Assembly: GCA_027575765.1 (NCBI GenBank)
Contig: JANBPT010000527.1
Span: 1 to 32,108, forward strand
Origin: Tieghemiomyces parasiticus
Lineage: Eukaryota; Kickxellomycota; Dimargaritomycetes; Dimargaritales; Dimargaritaceae
DNA: 32,108 nucleotides
Direction: 5' to 3'
A program made the translations under genes and the position numbers. The notes beneath the pieces are model-generated. The model saw only the letters and a program-made list of their open reading frames with translations. It was not told the origin of the DNA and ran no database searches. Below, in pieces: positions 1 to 10,846 of the stretch. Each line of letters begins with the position of its first letter. Position 1 is the first letter of the stretch.

Positions 1-1611
1 GTTTACGGACAGGACTCGCGTACACACGGGTCGGATGGAGACAAGCGGCGTGAGTAACTCGGCAGGGGTACGTTTGCTGGTGGCTATGGCCTGGGGTGGT
101 CTTGAAAGGTTAGAGTGCCGCCTCTGCAAGCGACTCGTTTAGGGTTTTTGGCCGACACTACGGGGTATGCTGCGGTCTTACCTGCGTTGGTCTCCGACCC
201 CGCGCGGTTGAAGTGCCGTAACAGACCTTCATAGTGGCGTGGGACTACTATACGGCGGAACAGAAGCGGAAGGCGAGGGAGGCACGGCACATGGGCGGGC
301 GGTGAGAGATGCGGCACGGCGTGAAGAGTAACGGAATGCGGAATACGCGGTGGCGGAGGCTAGGCAACGGGCGGTGATGACCAGGGCAGGAAAGCCCGTG
401 TGGTGACCTGGACGTGGCGCGAGGAGTGGGGCTCAGATGGAGGTGACGGGACAGAAGTGAGGGGTCAAGGTTAGCAATGCGGCCAGAGCCTGGGCTGGAG
501 GAAAGGTACAGGTCAGGGGTTGCGGCGGTCGTCGAGATGAGAAAGTATGCGGTTCCAGCCGTAAGCGGCTTGTCCCTCGCCTTTCCTTACATGTTACATA
601 ACCACCACGCTACCCGCCCGCCGGCTGTAAAATCTGGCGCAGTGGAAAGCGTCGGGCTAAGACGTCGGGAGCCGGGTCCGGAGCGCCACCCCAGTCGGCG
701 GGCCACAGCCGCAAGCCTAGCTGGTTCCACTCCTGCTCTGACACCTGTAGGGTTTGGGAATCAACCGAGCGCTTCGTCCTGGCGCAGGGATCACGTGGAT
801 CGGCCAAATTTGATGACAAGCATCTCGGCCAGAACAAAGCAACGGATGGGCGGCCAGGGGATTGGAGGGCTGTACTTGGCAGCAGTGGAGTGGGGGTGGG
901 AGGCGATGATGACGGGCAAGGTCGTCACCAGGTTGGCCGATGTGTGTCACCTGTGCGGGGTGTAGACCGGCGGAAACTGGTCTGTCGGCGCCTGGCAGAG
1001 AGGGGCTCCTGCACTCACACCCGCAGGTATTCATTCGGTCGGCCGTGGCCAGGAGAGGGGTGGGGTGTGGCGAGCCTTGTCTTGTACAGCCCTGGCTGAC
1101 CAATCCTGGCGGGTAATCTGGTATGCTGGAGAACCCGACCGCCCGGGAGAACGATGGCCTCGGGAGCATGGTATAGACGGGGCTAAGGCGATAGGCCGTT
1201 GAGTTGTGGCACAGTGGGAATGCGGCAGCCGGCCGCAGGGTCTACGCATAGGATCAGTTCGGAGGTGCGATTGCATCTTCTAGGCGCATACTGTGTAGCC
1301 CAGCGCTCCTGGAGACAACTCCGGCCCTTGCGTGGTTCGGCCCTACCGCCGTTGCACCGACCGCCTTTGAAAGATACTGCGACGTTGAAGTGTTTACACT
1401 GCAATGGGCGCGAGTGGACGGTCTGTCGATACCCATAGGCTAGCTGTCTGGGGGATAGGGTATATGGTATAAGATAGGTTTGTTCCCATAAACTCCTGGG
1501 CTCTCGGGCCAACAAGGATACTATCCAGTAGCTAGCACGCCACAGGCTTTCTGATCCATGGGGCCATTCAGAGGGTTGTCTAACGATGAATGATATGATG
1601 GGCGGCGCGGA
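1..1611. other. No recognised gene; purine-rich on + strand at left
   Basis: No open frame here resembles a known protein or has convincing coding character. Roughly the first 470 bases are rich in G and A on the + strand, so C/T-rich on the minus strand. Clear genes in this window have pyrimidine-rich leaders on their coding strand, so this may be the upstream region of a minus-strand gene lying beyond the left edge. That is an inference. The 500-1600 part shows nothing I can name. Confidence 0.4.
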
Positions 1612-1616
1612 AATAC

Positions 1617-2038
1617 CACCTCCCCCTTCCTCTAGCCCATAGCCCGCGCTTTCGTCATCAACACCCCGCCCAACCCATCTTCCGCCCCGCCCGCAAGCCG
1701 TCGTCATACTTTTTTTCTCAACGCAGTCCACAACCAGCAATAACGTCTGGCCCCGCACGCCTCTCGGGCTCACAAGACAAAGGGTGGCTGCTTGCCCCTC
1801 CCTCTTCCACTGCTACTGTACGTCTGCCCAACTTTACCCCCCTCCTCCCCCTGAGGCTGTATTTCCCTTTATCCCGAGCCGTCGTCGTGATCCGCCTCCT
1901 CCCGCCTTGTACAGTCCATTGCCGACTCGACCTACCCCCGATCGCCCACCGGATCTAGTTGCATCCACTCATCTCGTGAGCCCTCGCTAGCCGCCGCCAA
2001 CAGCTCTTGAAGTTTTCCCGTCCTCCATTCTCCCCGCC
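1617..2038 (+). promoter_or_regulatory. Pyrimidine-rich leader/promoter region of the Tom70 gene
   Basis: The stretch before the Tom70 start is strongly C/T-rich with several poly-C and poly-T runs, and ends in a favourable start context (ccgccATGgc). I see no clear TATA box. Pyrimidine-rich leaders are common upstream of strongly expressed fungal genes, so a promoter plus 5' UTR is the likely role. The transcription start cannot be fixed from sequence alone. Confidence 0.5.
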
Positions 2039-3931
2039 ATGGCGCCTCCACCAACCCACCCCGCGGTCCCTAGCCTCAGCGCCGACCAGATCGCCCGTAC
2101 GGCCGACCGTCTGAACCTCAATGCCGTTGACCCGGTCCCAGCGCGATCCCCGACTGGCGGTCTGAAGGGTCTCCTCGATAACCGTGACTGGAAATTCTAC
2201 CTAGCGGTCACTTTGCCGCCTCTGGTCATTGCTTCGCTGGGCCTCTGGTACTACACCTCTTCGTCGTCCAAGGGCAGCGGCGGCAGCACCAAGAAGAAAG
2301 GCAAAGGTAAGCGCCGGCCCCGGCCCTCGTCGTCGTCCGGTACCGTGCCCGCGGCCAAACCCGAAGTCGATACCAAGGCGGAGGCCACAACGGAAACCGA
2401 GTCGCCCGCCGAGGCTGACGCGACCACCGGGAAGGTGCTCGACCCCACCCAACTGACTGACGCCGAGATTGAAGCGCTCTCCGAGACCCAGCGCCGCGAG
2501 TACGCCACGGGTATCAAGTCTAAGGGCAACAAGTTCTTCAGCGGCCGCAAGTACGAGAAGGCCATCGAGCTGTACACCCAGGCCCTGCGGTTCGTCAAGG
2601 ACCCCGTGTTCTACGCCAACCGGGCCGCCGGTTACAACGAGCTCGAGCGACCCCGTGACACCGTTGCCGACTGCGACGCCGCCCTGGCCCTCGACCCGAC
2701 CTACGTGAAGGCCCTGGTGCGCCGGGCCACGGCCCACGAGAAGCTGGGCGACTACCGTCCGGCCATGGAGGACCTCACGGAGGCCTGTATCCTGGACGAG
2801 TTCAAGAACAACGTTGCTTCATCCGCTCTGGAGCGTGTGGTGGGCAAGTACTCCCAGGACGAGGCTGAAAAGATCTTCGCCAATCGCCAGCCGCACTTCC
2901 AGTCCGCCTCCCTCATCCGCGGCTTCTTCACCAACTTCCGTCCCGACCCGGCCCTGGCCAGCCCGCCCGCCGACCTGGACGCGCTGTCTGCAGGCCCGCG
3001 GGCCTTCTGGCAGGCCCAGGCCTACCTGACCGCTGAGGACTACCCGGCCGCCCTCGAGCACGTCGAGACCGCCCTACGGGAGGGTGAACTGGGTGACCTG
3101 GAAGCCAAGGCCCTGACCCTGCGGGGCACCCTACACATCCTGCGCGGCGACGTGGACCCGGCCCTGGCCGACCTCGACGCGGCCATCGCGGCCGATCCGA
3201 CTGACCTGACCCCGCATCTTCGCAAGGCTAACTTCTACATCGAGCGCCGCAGCATGCTGGAGGCAGTGGCGGCCGTAGAGGCCGCCGAGAAGGTCACGGG
3301 GGCCGATCCCACCGAGGTGCACTTCCAGAAGGGTCAAGTGTTCTTCTTCACCAACAACTTCCGGGATGCCATCAATTCCTTCGATGAGGCTATCAAGCAC
3401 GACCCGGACTTTGTCACGGCCTACATCCAGAAGGGTGTCAGTCAATACAAGGCTGGCGAGGTGGCCAGCGCCCAGGCCACATTTGAAGAAGCCATCGAAC
3501 GGTTCCCGGACAACGCCGACGTCCACAACTACTTTGCGGAGGTCTTCATTGACCAAGGGAAGGTGGACCAAGGGATGGCCCAGCTCGACCAGGCCACCAC
3601 CAAGGACCCGCGCCATGCCCTGGTGTGGGTCAACAAAGCCCTCGCCAGCCTCCATTATAAAGAAGACGTCGAGGCTTCCTCCGCCGCCATCGCCCGTGCC
3701 CTCGAGATTGACCCGCAGTGCGAACTGGCCGTCGCCGCCGCCTCCCAGATTTACCACCAGTCCGCCCGTTTCGAAGAGGCCTTCAAGTACCTTGACGAAC
3801 TCACTCAGCTCAGCCGGTCCAAGGAAGAGGTTGCCAGCACCATCGGCGTGCGGGAGTCCACTCGTATGCAGCTCCAGATCCTCCAGAAGAATCCCCACCT
3901 GTTAGCCAAACTGAGCGGTGGGGGCATGTGA
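2039..3931 (+). CDS. TOM70: Mitochondrial import receptor Tom70 (TPR protein)
   Basis: This 630-residue protein is very likely Tom70, the outer-membrane receptor that takes hydrophobic precursors (carriers and others) from cytosolic Hsp70/Hsp90 and passes them to the TOM pore. There is one N-terminal membrane span at about residues 53-72 (FYLAVTLPPLVIASLGLWYY). A lysine/serine-rich linker follows (about 78-130), then TPR repeats to the C-terminus. The first TPR block (about 153-252) keeps the dicarboxylate clamp that binds the EEVD tail of chaperones: K160, N164, N194, K224 and R228, with the canonical 4-30-30-4 spacing. Later TPRs (about 320-600) form the precursor-binding part. Length is close to yeast Tom70 (617 aa). 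It is a single exon, starts in a good ATG context and has very GC-rich third positions. Tom71-type paralogues cannot be told apart from Tom70 here. Confidence 0.95.
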   Translation: MAPPPTHPAVPSLSADQIARTADRLNLNAVDPVPARSPTGGLKGLLDNRDWKFYLAVTLPPLVIASLGLWYYTSSSSKGSGGSTKKKGKGKRRPRPSSSSGTVPAAKPEVDTKAEATTETESPAEADATTGKVLDPTQLTDAEIEALSETQRREYATGIKSKGNKFFSGRKYEKAIELYTQALRFVKDPVFYANRAAGYNELERPRDTVADCDAALALDPTYVKALVRRATAHEKLGDYRPAMEDLTEACILDEFKNNVASSALERVVGKYSQDEAEKIFANRQPHFQSASLIRGFFTNFRPDPALASPPADLDALSAGPRAFWQAQAYLTAEDYPAALEHVETALREGELGDLEAKALTLRGTLHILRGDVDPALADLDAAIAADPTDLTPHLRKANFYIERRSMLEAVAAVEAAEKVTGADPTEVHFQKGQVFFFTNNFRDAINSFDEAIKHDPDFVTAYIQKGVSQYKAGEVASAQATFEEAIERFPDNADVHNYFAEVFIDQGKVDQGMAQLDQATTKDPRHALVWVNKALASLHYKEDVEASSAAIARALEIDPQCELAVAAASQIYHQSARFEEAFKYLDELTQLSRSKEEVASTIGVRESTRMQLQILQKNPHLLAKLSGGGM

Positions 3932-4385
3932 GCGAACCTCCTCTCCCTCCGGTATCCTCTCCCTTGAAGAGGGGGCTGCTTGGTCCGCTATCAGCAAGTT
4001 CCGGTCCGTGTTGGCTTTCACTCGATGTAAGTCAGACTTTGTCTTTTTTTTTCACCCGGTCTTTTGCATTTTTTATAATGGCCGGCGTTCACTTCCCATC
4101 AAAGAAAAAGGGGGAAGTCTTCCATATAAACGTTTTGTTTACGATTGCGTTTTGCTTCTCATACCGATACTTGGACCAGTACACCAGTATTAGGTTTTCT
4201 ATTACACGCTTTAGTATGATGTAACTGATTAAAAGTAATATATTGCCCCTCCCCGGAAGCGATCAGATCGGGTCAGGGCCATTGGGGGGGGCAGGTCCAA
4301 CGAAGCTATCCAACCGGCAGGGTTGTTTCCGTTGGAGCCTACAGCTTGACTGGAACCCCTTAGAGAGCATCCTGGCCCGGATATT
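3932..4385. other. Convergent intergenic region
   Basis: This gap separates the ends of the Tom70 gene (+) and the 7-TM/RGS gene (-), so it should hold both 3' UTRs and polyadenylation sites. It has AT-rich stretches, including a T-rich run and 'ttataatgg' near 4070 and 'attaaaagtaatatatt' near 4228. No gene is evident. Confidence 0.5.
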
Positions 4386-6116
4386 CTAGCCTGGTGCTCC
4401 GACCAGTTCATGGTTGACCCGCAAGAACTTGGCAAACACGTCCTCCATGAGGAGCTGGGCCACCTCCTCCCGGGCCACGTCAAACATGGTCCAGGTGTAG
4501 CGTTCGGCGCTCACCAGATTGCACAGGCGGGCCACGGTGCGGCCGTGAACGTTGACCTCCCAGGCCGAGTCGTGGGTGAAGTAGCGCTCATAGAGCCGGT
4601 AGAAATCAATGACCAGGTCGGCTGGGACCGTGCTCTCCCCGATTGACCCGAGATCAGCTACGATGGGTTCCGGGAGCGGTGTGACCTGGCAGACGGGTGG
4701 GCCAGAAGAACCTGGCACGGTTGCTCCCTGCGTTAGCAATGATGCCAGGTGGTTACCCTCAAACGTGAAAAGCGACGGGGGCGGAGAGTCATGAGGCGGT
4801 TGGAGAGTGGCGCACCAAATGCTAATCCCCGTCAGGGGCCCATCACGGCGGTTATCAAGGGACCAGGTGTCAGTCGGTGTGGCGGTGGGATCCAGTACCT
4901 GATCGAAAGAATTTCGGGCCACCGGGACCGTTGTTGGTACCGTCTGGCCGGTTGTGGCGGTGGTGGGGGCGGGGGTCGCATGGATCCCCGAGGGGCTCAC
5001 GATAATTGAAGTGCAGAAGGCAGGAAGACGTGGCGTCGGCCGTTTAGCCAGAAACAGGACCGGAGTGGTCAATCGCATCGACGGTTTCCGGTCCCGTACG
5101 TTTTGCACGCATAGGGCCTTCAAGCGTTGGTAGTCCATCAGAAAGAACGGTAACTCGGCGCAGAAATTGTGCTCGCAAAACTTGCAAAACAGCGAGGCCA
5201 GGTCCGGATCGTTCATCACGTGGTAGAAGGTTGCATGGGTATGAGCAAAGGGCTGTCCACGGGTGCGGCGGGCCTGTCGTTCGGCGCCGAGCCAGGGTAG
5301 AAACACCGAGGAAATTTGGATGACCACCACGCTAATGGTGGGTAAGACCAGCGGCGAGAGCGGATAGAGCGTCTGCGGGGGTAGAAAATTGCATACCAGG
5401 AAGAACACATCAAAGACCAGACTGGTACAGCAGGTCACGATGAGGTCGTTCCGCATGGCGTAGGCGTCGCGGATATGTCGCATAAAGTAGATAAGCCCAG
5501 GGAAAATCACCAAGACGTAGAGGCAGCTCACGCAAATAACCGGGATACCTTCCCACCTTAGGGGGCACTCGAGGTGATCAGCCAATAACCCGTACTCGGG
5601 CGAGACGATGAGCGCCACGATGGCGAAAATGGTCAGCGGACTCGATAGCAAAAACATGTAGCCGAGGAGTCGGTGGTCGTCAATTAGGATCCGGGCGACC
5701 CGGTCGTGGCGTTCCCAGAACTCGCGGGGTCCTTCTGGGTGGAGGAGCCGACGTACCTTGGCGCGGGCAGATTGGGCCATGGCAATCAGCCGAAGGGAAC
5801 GAGCGAACAGCGCAGTGTGGACGTAGTAGAAGCCAAAGTAGGAGCCAATGTGCGCCACTGTACACGGTACGTAGGGCATGTTTCGCGAGAGGTATAGGGC
5901 ACAGACCAGGAAGGCCGCTAGGCCCGTCACGACGACCAGTGGAACCGACCGCCGTTGCAAGTCCCGGCTAGTTCGCCCACGGTACCAGAATAAGCCTGTG
6001 GAGGCCAGGTGGAAGAGGGAAACGACAGCGATGATGGGGATGAAAATGATCATGCGCTCTTGTAGGTGCGTAAAGTCTTGACTGGGGACTTCGGCCCGGG
6101 TGGGGTTGGAGGACAT
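4386..6116 (-). CDS. Seven-transmembrane protein with C-terminal RGS domain (GPCR-RGS type)
   Basis: This 576-residue protein has seven hydrophobic segments at about 22-45, 57-77, 85-113, 150-173, 188-212, 224-246 and 254-277, followed by a cytosolic region with RGS features. The first RGS half (about 298-336) has the pattern DPDLASLFCKFCEHNFCAEL followed by an FFLMDYQRLK helix. The second half (about 500-567) has DLVIDFYRLYERYF, then EVNVHG..VARL, TWTMFDVAREEV, and the closing helix LLMEDVFAKFLR. In known RGS proteins this fold binds active G-alpha and speeds GTP hydrolysis. Fungal proteins joining 7-TM and RGS (GprK-like) are known, so a plasma-membrane receptor that tunes its own G protein is likely. 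Oddly, about 160 low-complexity, Pro/Thr-rich residues (337-500) separate the two RGS halves. It is one exon; the ligand is unknown. Confidence 0.85.
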   Translation of the reverse strand: MSSNPTRAEVPSQDFTHLQERMIIFIPIIAVVSLFHLASTGLFWYRGRTSRDLQRRSVPLVVVTGLAAFLVCALYLSRNMPYVPCTVAHIGSYFGFYYVHTALFARSLRLIAMAQSARAKVRRLLHPEGPREFWERHDRVARILIDDHRLLGYMFLLSSPLTIFAIVALIVSPEYGLLADHLECPLRWEGIPVICVSCLYVLVIFPGLIYFMRHIRDAYAMRNDLIVTCCTSLVFDVFFLVCNFLPPQTLYPLSPLVLPTISVVVIQISSVFLPWLGAERQARRTRGQPFAHTHATFYHVMNDPDLASLFCKFCEHNFCAELPFFLMDYQRLKALCVQNVRDRKPSMRLTTPVLFLAKRPTPRLPAFCTSIIVSPSGIHATPAPTTATTGQTVPTTVPVARNSFDQVLDPTATPTDTWSLDNRRDGPLTGISIWCATLQPPHDSPPPSLFTFEGNHLASLLTQGATVPGSSGPPVCQVTPLPEPIVADLGSIGESTVPADLVIDFYRLYERYFTHDSAWEVNVHGRTVARLCNLVSAERYTWTMFDVAREEVAQLLMEDVFAKFLRVNHELVGAPG

Positions 6117-7257
6117 GATATAAAGTACTGGTGAACTATAGCAATTGGTCCAGTATGCGGAAAGTGGGTCGTTGGCATGAGATGTGAATAGATAAAGACA
6201 AACCTAAGCCATCTAGGTGGCGTGGAGATGCCGGCCTAAGGGTTCTTAGTAATGAGTAGGATGTGGTGGTAGTTTGCGGTAGGTAGAACATCAACGACGA
6301 AGTAGATGACGCCGGCGGACAAGCTTGAGCGTGGCGGTAAGGTGCAATGGCCTTAGTGTGCCCAATCAAGCAGATGGATGTTGAGAAATAGAAGGCTCGT
6401 CGATAAATTCCAACACTCAACACATGGCATAGGTTCGACCTAGAAAGGAGGGGGTGGCGGAGGGTGGGGGTACAAAAAAATATATACGAGGTTTTGATGG
6501 CAGGCAAACGATCAATGTAATTGAGTCGATAGGCGCGTTAGTCATTGATAACCCTTTGTGGAAGCGACTGGCTCATAATCATAAGTACAAGGGGCTGACC
6601 CTCGGGTGCCAGTTCGGTGGCCAACATGGGTCACCAAAACGAACCTCCTTCCCATCAACAGGTATAAAAGACATATATACCTCGAATTCTGGCAAACGCA
6701 CAGGACCCACCTGCCAAGGAAGAAGGGAAGGGGATGAAAGGACATGTGCAACATGGTTGTGGACCCCTTACCCTTCGCGACCCCTTGGTCAGGCGTTAGG
6801 GGGGCGAACCTCGATGGCGATGGTAGTGTCGTTGGTAGTAATCGGTAAAATGAAGCCAACGTCCGGGAATGAGGCTCCCATGGCCCTTTGCAGGGGCGAG
6901 AGGGTAGAGTTAGTCGTCCCCTGGGGTCCTTCGGGCCCACGCTCTACACTCAGGTATATCATGCCTAAACTAGAGGCATAGTAAGCCAAGCATCCCTTAT
7001 GACGACAATTGCCACGTGGGATGCGGCTGGCATGGTTGTACACCACTGTCAGTGGACTATAGGGGATCAATACTCCCCAGTCGCACAGGGAAGTCCTACA
7101 TCCCGAGTTGGTTATCAACAAAATAAAGGCACATGCCCATATATTGGATATGTATGACCGCTCAGATGACCTCTTACATCGGCACATATCGGTGCTGATT
7201 ATTAACAATAAGAAGAAAGCCAAAAGCAATTGATAATGAGAAATGAACAAAAAAAAC
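6117..7257. other. Intergenic region, no recognised gene
   Basis: This is the upstream region of the 7-TM/RGS gene. A minus-strand 'ctttatat' lies directly before its ATG, which is too close to be a useful TATA box. Several open frames cross this stretch, but they start at non-ATG codons or resemble nothing known. Beyond the pol III terminator at the right end I see no RNA gene. Confidence 0.4.
7249..7256 (-). terminator. RNA polymerase III T-tract terminator
   Basis: Eight consecutive T residues on the minus strand begin two bases past the tRNA discriminator base. This is the expected pol III termination signal for the tRNA-Gln gene. Confidence 0.85.
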
Positions 7258-7329
7258 AGGTCGTGCCGAGGATCGAACTCGGATCACTAGATTCAAAGTC
7301 TAGAGTGATAACCATTACACCACACAACC
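7258..7329 (-). tRNA. tRNA-Gln (anticodon TTG, reads CAA)
   Basis: The minus strand folds into a complete cloverleaf of 72 nt including the discriminator T. The acceptor stem pairs GGTTGTG with CACGACC (one G-U pair). The D arm is GTGTAATGGTTATCAC. The anticodon stem CTAGA/TCTAG encloses the loop CTTTGAA, giving anticodon TTG. The T arm is CCGAG-TTCGATC-CTCGG. Internal A-box (TGGTGTAATGG) and B-box (AGTTCGATCC) promoter elements are present, and no intron is seen. CCA is not encoded, as usual in eukaryotes. The overall sequence closely resembles fungal tRNA-Gln(UUG). Confidence 0.95.
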
Positions 7330-10300
7330 GCGATATTTTATGGGGGTCTTGTGCTCCATTTTGTACGTTTATTTTTTTAAATACCAACCCGTCCGCGTGG
7401 TGGTCTTGCTGCCCTCCACAAGCCCCAATTTATGGCTTACCAGCACGCGGCGCCTGGACGCGTGGTTTTACTCCGGCCTCACTCTATCTGATTTCCGGCA
7501 TAGTAAGTACAATTTATTTCTCTTCCCATTTTGATGTTGGTGAGTCTTTCAAGCTAGTATTTATAGATTGCACAGTGATCCTTTTTGTTAGACTCTGTCA
7601 ATTTTTCCTCCACTCGTCCCTGGTTATCGAATTGTACAATATTTAGGGTATGGATTTTGCTGTATTAAGAGCCCCAGCTACCGCCTTTGTACATCGGCCC
7701 AACAATATTCGTCAAGTCTCCCGAGCATCCGCCTTCTATCTCCCAATTTTACTCCAATTAAACGCCCGTAGGACCTGCCAGTCGTACATGTCCGGTCGGA
7801 GTTTATTTTACGATACCTAGCTGTTATGGCGGTGGCGTATGGCGGTAGCTCGTTTGCCAGACAGTATCTGACTTTAAAACGTAATCGAGGAAATTAGCGG
7901 CCATTTCAGTACATGTGACTGGGTACACAGCAGAATCGTAATCACTTCTTTTTTTACCAGTATCTTTCGGGCCACCAAATGGAGTTAGACGCTTTTTGCC
8001 GTTGGTACGCCACCTTACTCCCATCACAAAACTTTCACAACATCACCTCAGGTCTAAGGCCTCCATGAGATCCACTCACCCGTCATTACTTACATCGTGA
8101 GATGAGAGGCGCTATGGAAACCTTTGGGACGGTGGTTCAATTAAGTGTTCGATCTACCGGCCATAGAGCGGCAGTTAAGGAAAGTCCCTGTGATTGGCCA
8201 ATAATTCCGTCCGAGCCACATTTCTATCCGGAATGTAAATTACACCGGCTTCCGGACTGAGGGCATCTAGCCCCGCCTTCCCCACATGCGGATCTACCAC
8301 TGCGACGGATATATCGAGGTGAGAAACTGTTGTGAGACAGATTGGGCGGATTTCTACCGAGTACTGTCGGCCGATGCCACCTGACCCAGCAGCATTTAAC
8401 GTGGGCAGGTTTGTTTTTCTCATCGCCTACTGGTCCACCATATCAAAATTGAACGGCCAGACCGCACTGCTTCCAGTCAGGTACATCTTTCAGGCCGCAA
8501 GTCCGTCCAGTAGATCACTAGCACCAGCCAGTCTTTTTTTACAAGGGACCGACCTCTGCCAATTGAGTAGCCAACAGAACAGGCTGGTGACTAAACAATA
8601 TGGGCGCGTGTGTAGCCGTCAGCACAGGATGCAGCAGGCGTAGAAAAAGATGCGGCTTACCACAGTAGCGCGTAGGTGGAGCCAGCTAACCGCTAAAAAC
8701 GGGCACTAACTATTCAAGGGGACCAATTGCGGGTACATGGTAATCTATGAACCATTAGGTTCCAGGCGGCTAGCCAAGGTTCCAGCAATGATCGCGAATA
8801 TTCCCCACCTGTACCAAACACGACGGCATCTTTCAGCACTACCCAACGTCGGTTGGGCTGTTTTATTAGAGCGAGGAAACGGACGACCACGGTACCGAGC
8901 GGCACATGTCAAACACACCCTACTGGGTTTCGCCACCAGTAATTATAGCGGGGTAAAAGCCCTGTCGTGTCAGTCGCGCTACGCATGTAGATCAGGGAAA
9001 GATCAAATATGCCATATGAGCGGGTTGTTCTTATAGACACTATACCATATAACATGGCGGCCAGACTTGCAGTGTGATAGTCGTTCATAATAGGCCTGTA
9101 CTTGGCTATGGCTTAATTTATATCGCACCCTGTAACACTGCACTTGAAAATGGGTCGGGTGTTTTTCTGGTTCATTGGGTTCAATGCCTATTGAAGCTAC
9201 CTTTTCTTACAATTGGTATTGAAGCACTGCGGCATCTGAACTGGCTGCTGCGGGTGGCGTTGGAGGCACTGACAGGGGAGACAGGCTCCATGCGCCGAGC
9301 CGGTTCAGGCTCTGGCGTTTGTCCAAGCTTCCCAAAGTCCCAGCCCGACAATTGATCAGGGCAGGTCTGTCGTTGGCTGGCGGGGAGCGATTTTCCCCTG
9401 TAAAAAAATGCTGAAACCAATCCGCCCCCCTACAGCACCGCCGTGGCATAGCTCTGGCACTCATTAAGGGGTATGTGTTGGTAAAGAGGACAGTGGTTTC
9501 GATGATTATCAGGGGTTATTTGACGTGCTGGTTAGGCCTTTAGATTGCGCATTAATCGACACTGCGGAAAGAACGCGTCGTGCCGAAGGCTCAGCTTGAG
9601 TAGGCACAATGGGATAGATACTTTTCAGGCAGCCGACGTTTTCTTGGTCAGCTCACTCTGGCCGAAGGGCGTAGGGATTTGCTATCCTTGTCCTTCCCAC
9701 TCACTCTCACCCTCCCCACTGCTGAATATAGCAAGCAGCCGTCCCCGAAAGGGCCCCGTCCTACAGTGCGAGGTGGTGGAGATGGCCAACCCGGCTCTGG
9801 TCACTATTAATTATTTTGGTCCCCTTATGTCAACTGCCTTCGAGGAGCGATTTTCTCAACCTCACGTACCGGTCCGGTCAAAGGCAAAGTGGGGTGGGGT
9901 GTTGGGGAATAAAAAAGGGGCGGCAATCGCCGTAGCAGCTGCGCCGCAGCCCCGACATCACCCGGCTCCGTTGTTTCCGCCAGTGCTGCATAAGATTCCC
10001 CGACGCTAGGGAGAGTGTGAGAGAATAGCGGGTGGCCGCCTTCCTCCTAACCATTTAGGCTGGGGATATCAGCTTCCTCTCGGGCAGTGTGGGGGAGATG
10101 AGGCCGTTCTGCGCTCACTGAACCTCATGCAAGATGGTTGGCTTCAGTCAGCTGTATGTGATAGGCATCTCGGGGTCAGTCGTTTCGGATCACCGCCGCC
10201 CAAATATACCACTTTAGCCCTTCATTGATTACTGGTTCCACGGCGGCTGCTGGCCTCCGCCTTCGGGCCGCCGTCGCCACCACCGCCGCCGAATCGCTTG

Positions 10301-10344
10301 GTACCCACGCCCTGTCTACACACACGTGGCACCGAATTGAAGAC
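7330..10344. other. 3-kb region without a recognised gene
   Basis: Open frames of 60-150 codons occur on both strands (for example 9545-10009 +), but none has a recognisable domain, signal peptide or consistent codon bias. Composition is mixed and no long repeat or transposon signature was noticed. The last few hundred bases probably include the distal promoter of the DHA2 transporter. Confidence 0.35.
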
Positions 10345-10351
10345 TATAAAA
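10345..10351 (+). promoter_or_regulatory. TATA box for the DHA2 transporter gene
   Basis: A consensus TATAAAA lies on the coding strand about 500 bp before the transporter ATG. Transcription starting 30-120 bp downstream would give a 5' UTR interrupted by the candidate intron at 10636-10832. No other equally good TATA match was seen closer to the start. Confidence 0.45.
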
Positions 10352-10635
10352 GGCCTCGGACGACCTGCCTGCTCCGGGAATCTTCTACTCACATCCTTAC
10401 CGGCTGCCTTTTGTCCGCTCTTGTAATGTACTCTGGTTTCGGACCGTCCCGTGCTATTGCATTGCCGCGGTTTGTTCTAATTGCTGGACCTTGACGACTT
10501 TTCCTTTTTCATCACCATTTTATAGACCACGCCATCGACACACCCACTGCGTACTTCGTCCAATACATCTATAACCAGCCAACGCTATTAGCCGACAGAA
10601 GGCTTATCAGTCTATCCGTTTATTGCGCTCAAGTG

Positions 10636-10832
10636 GTAAGTATTCGCGCTAGCACCTCCTTTCCATCTGGCGGTGTTCAATCCTGGGCTTACGGGCTCTT
10701 GATTTACCATGTCTGGACCGGCCACAGTTTTATACAGCCGACCACTACAACGTGGCACCACTACCCTCTCCCTCTACCATACAATTCCCTAATTATTGAC
10801 CTTTATTTTCTCCATTTACTTCCTAATACAAG
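10636..10832 (+). other. Probable 5'-UTR intron of the transporter gene
   Basis: A strong donor, GTAAGTAT, follows aagtg at 10636. An acceptor, TACAAG, ends at 10832. Between them lie branch-like sequences (CTAATTATTGAC near 10790) and a T/C-rich tract just before the acceptor. The intron would end 14 bases before the ATG at 10847. The elements are good, but no transcript is available to confirm it. Confidence 0.45.
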
Positions 10833-10846
10833 GCCAAGACTGCGCC

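Noticed and set aside
477..965. 162-codon + strand open frame
   Set aside because: No domain, no signal peptide and low-complexity basic composition; other frames are also open here because the DNA is GC-rich.
6454..6981. 175-codon + strand open frame between the 7-TM/RGS gene and the tRNA
   Set aside because: It begins at GTG, shows no codon bias or known domain, and overlaps a minus-strand frame of similar quality.
9545..10009. 154-codon + strand open frame
   Set aside because: It begins at a non-ATG codon, the composition changes along its length, and nothing is recognised.
10796..10846. N-terminal extension of the DHA2 transporter upstream of 10847
   Set aside because: It contains no in-frame ATG and overlaps the pyrimidine tract and acceptor of the probable leader intron.
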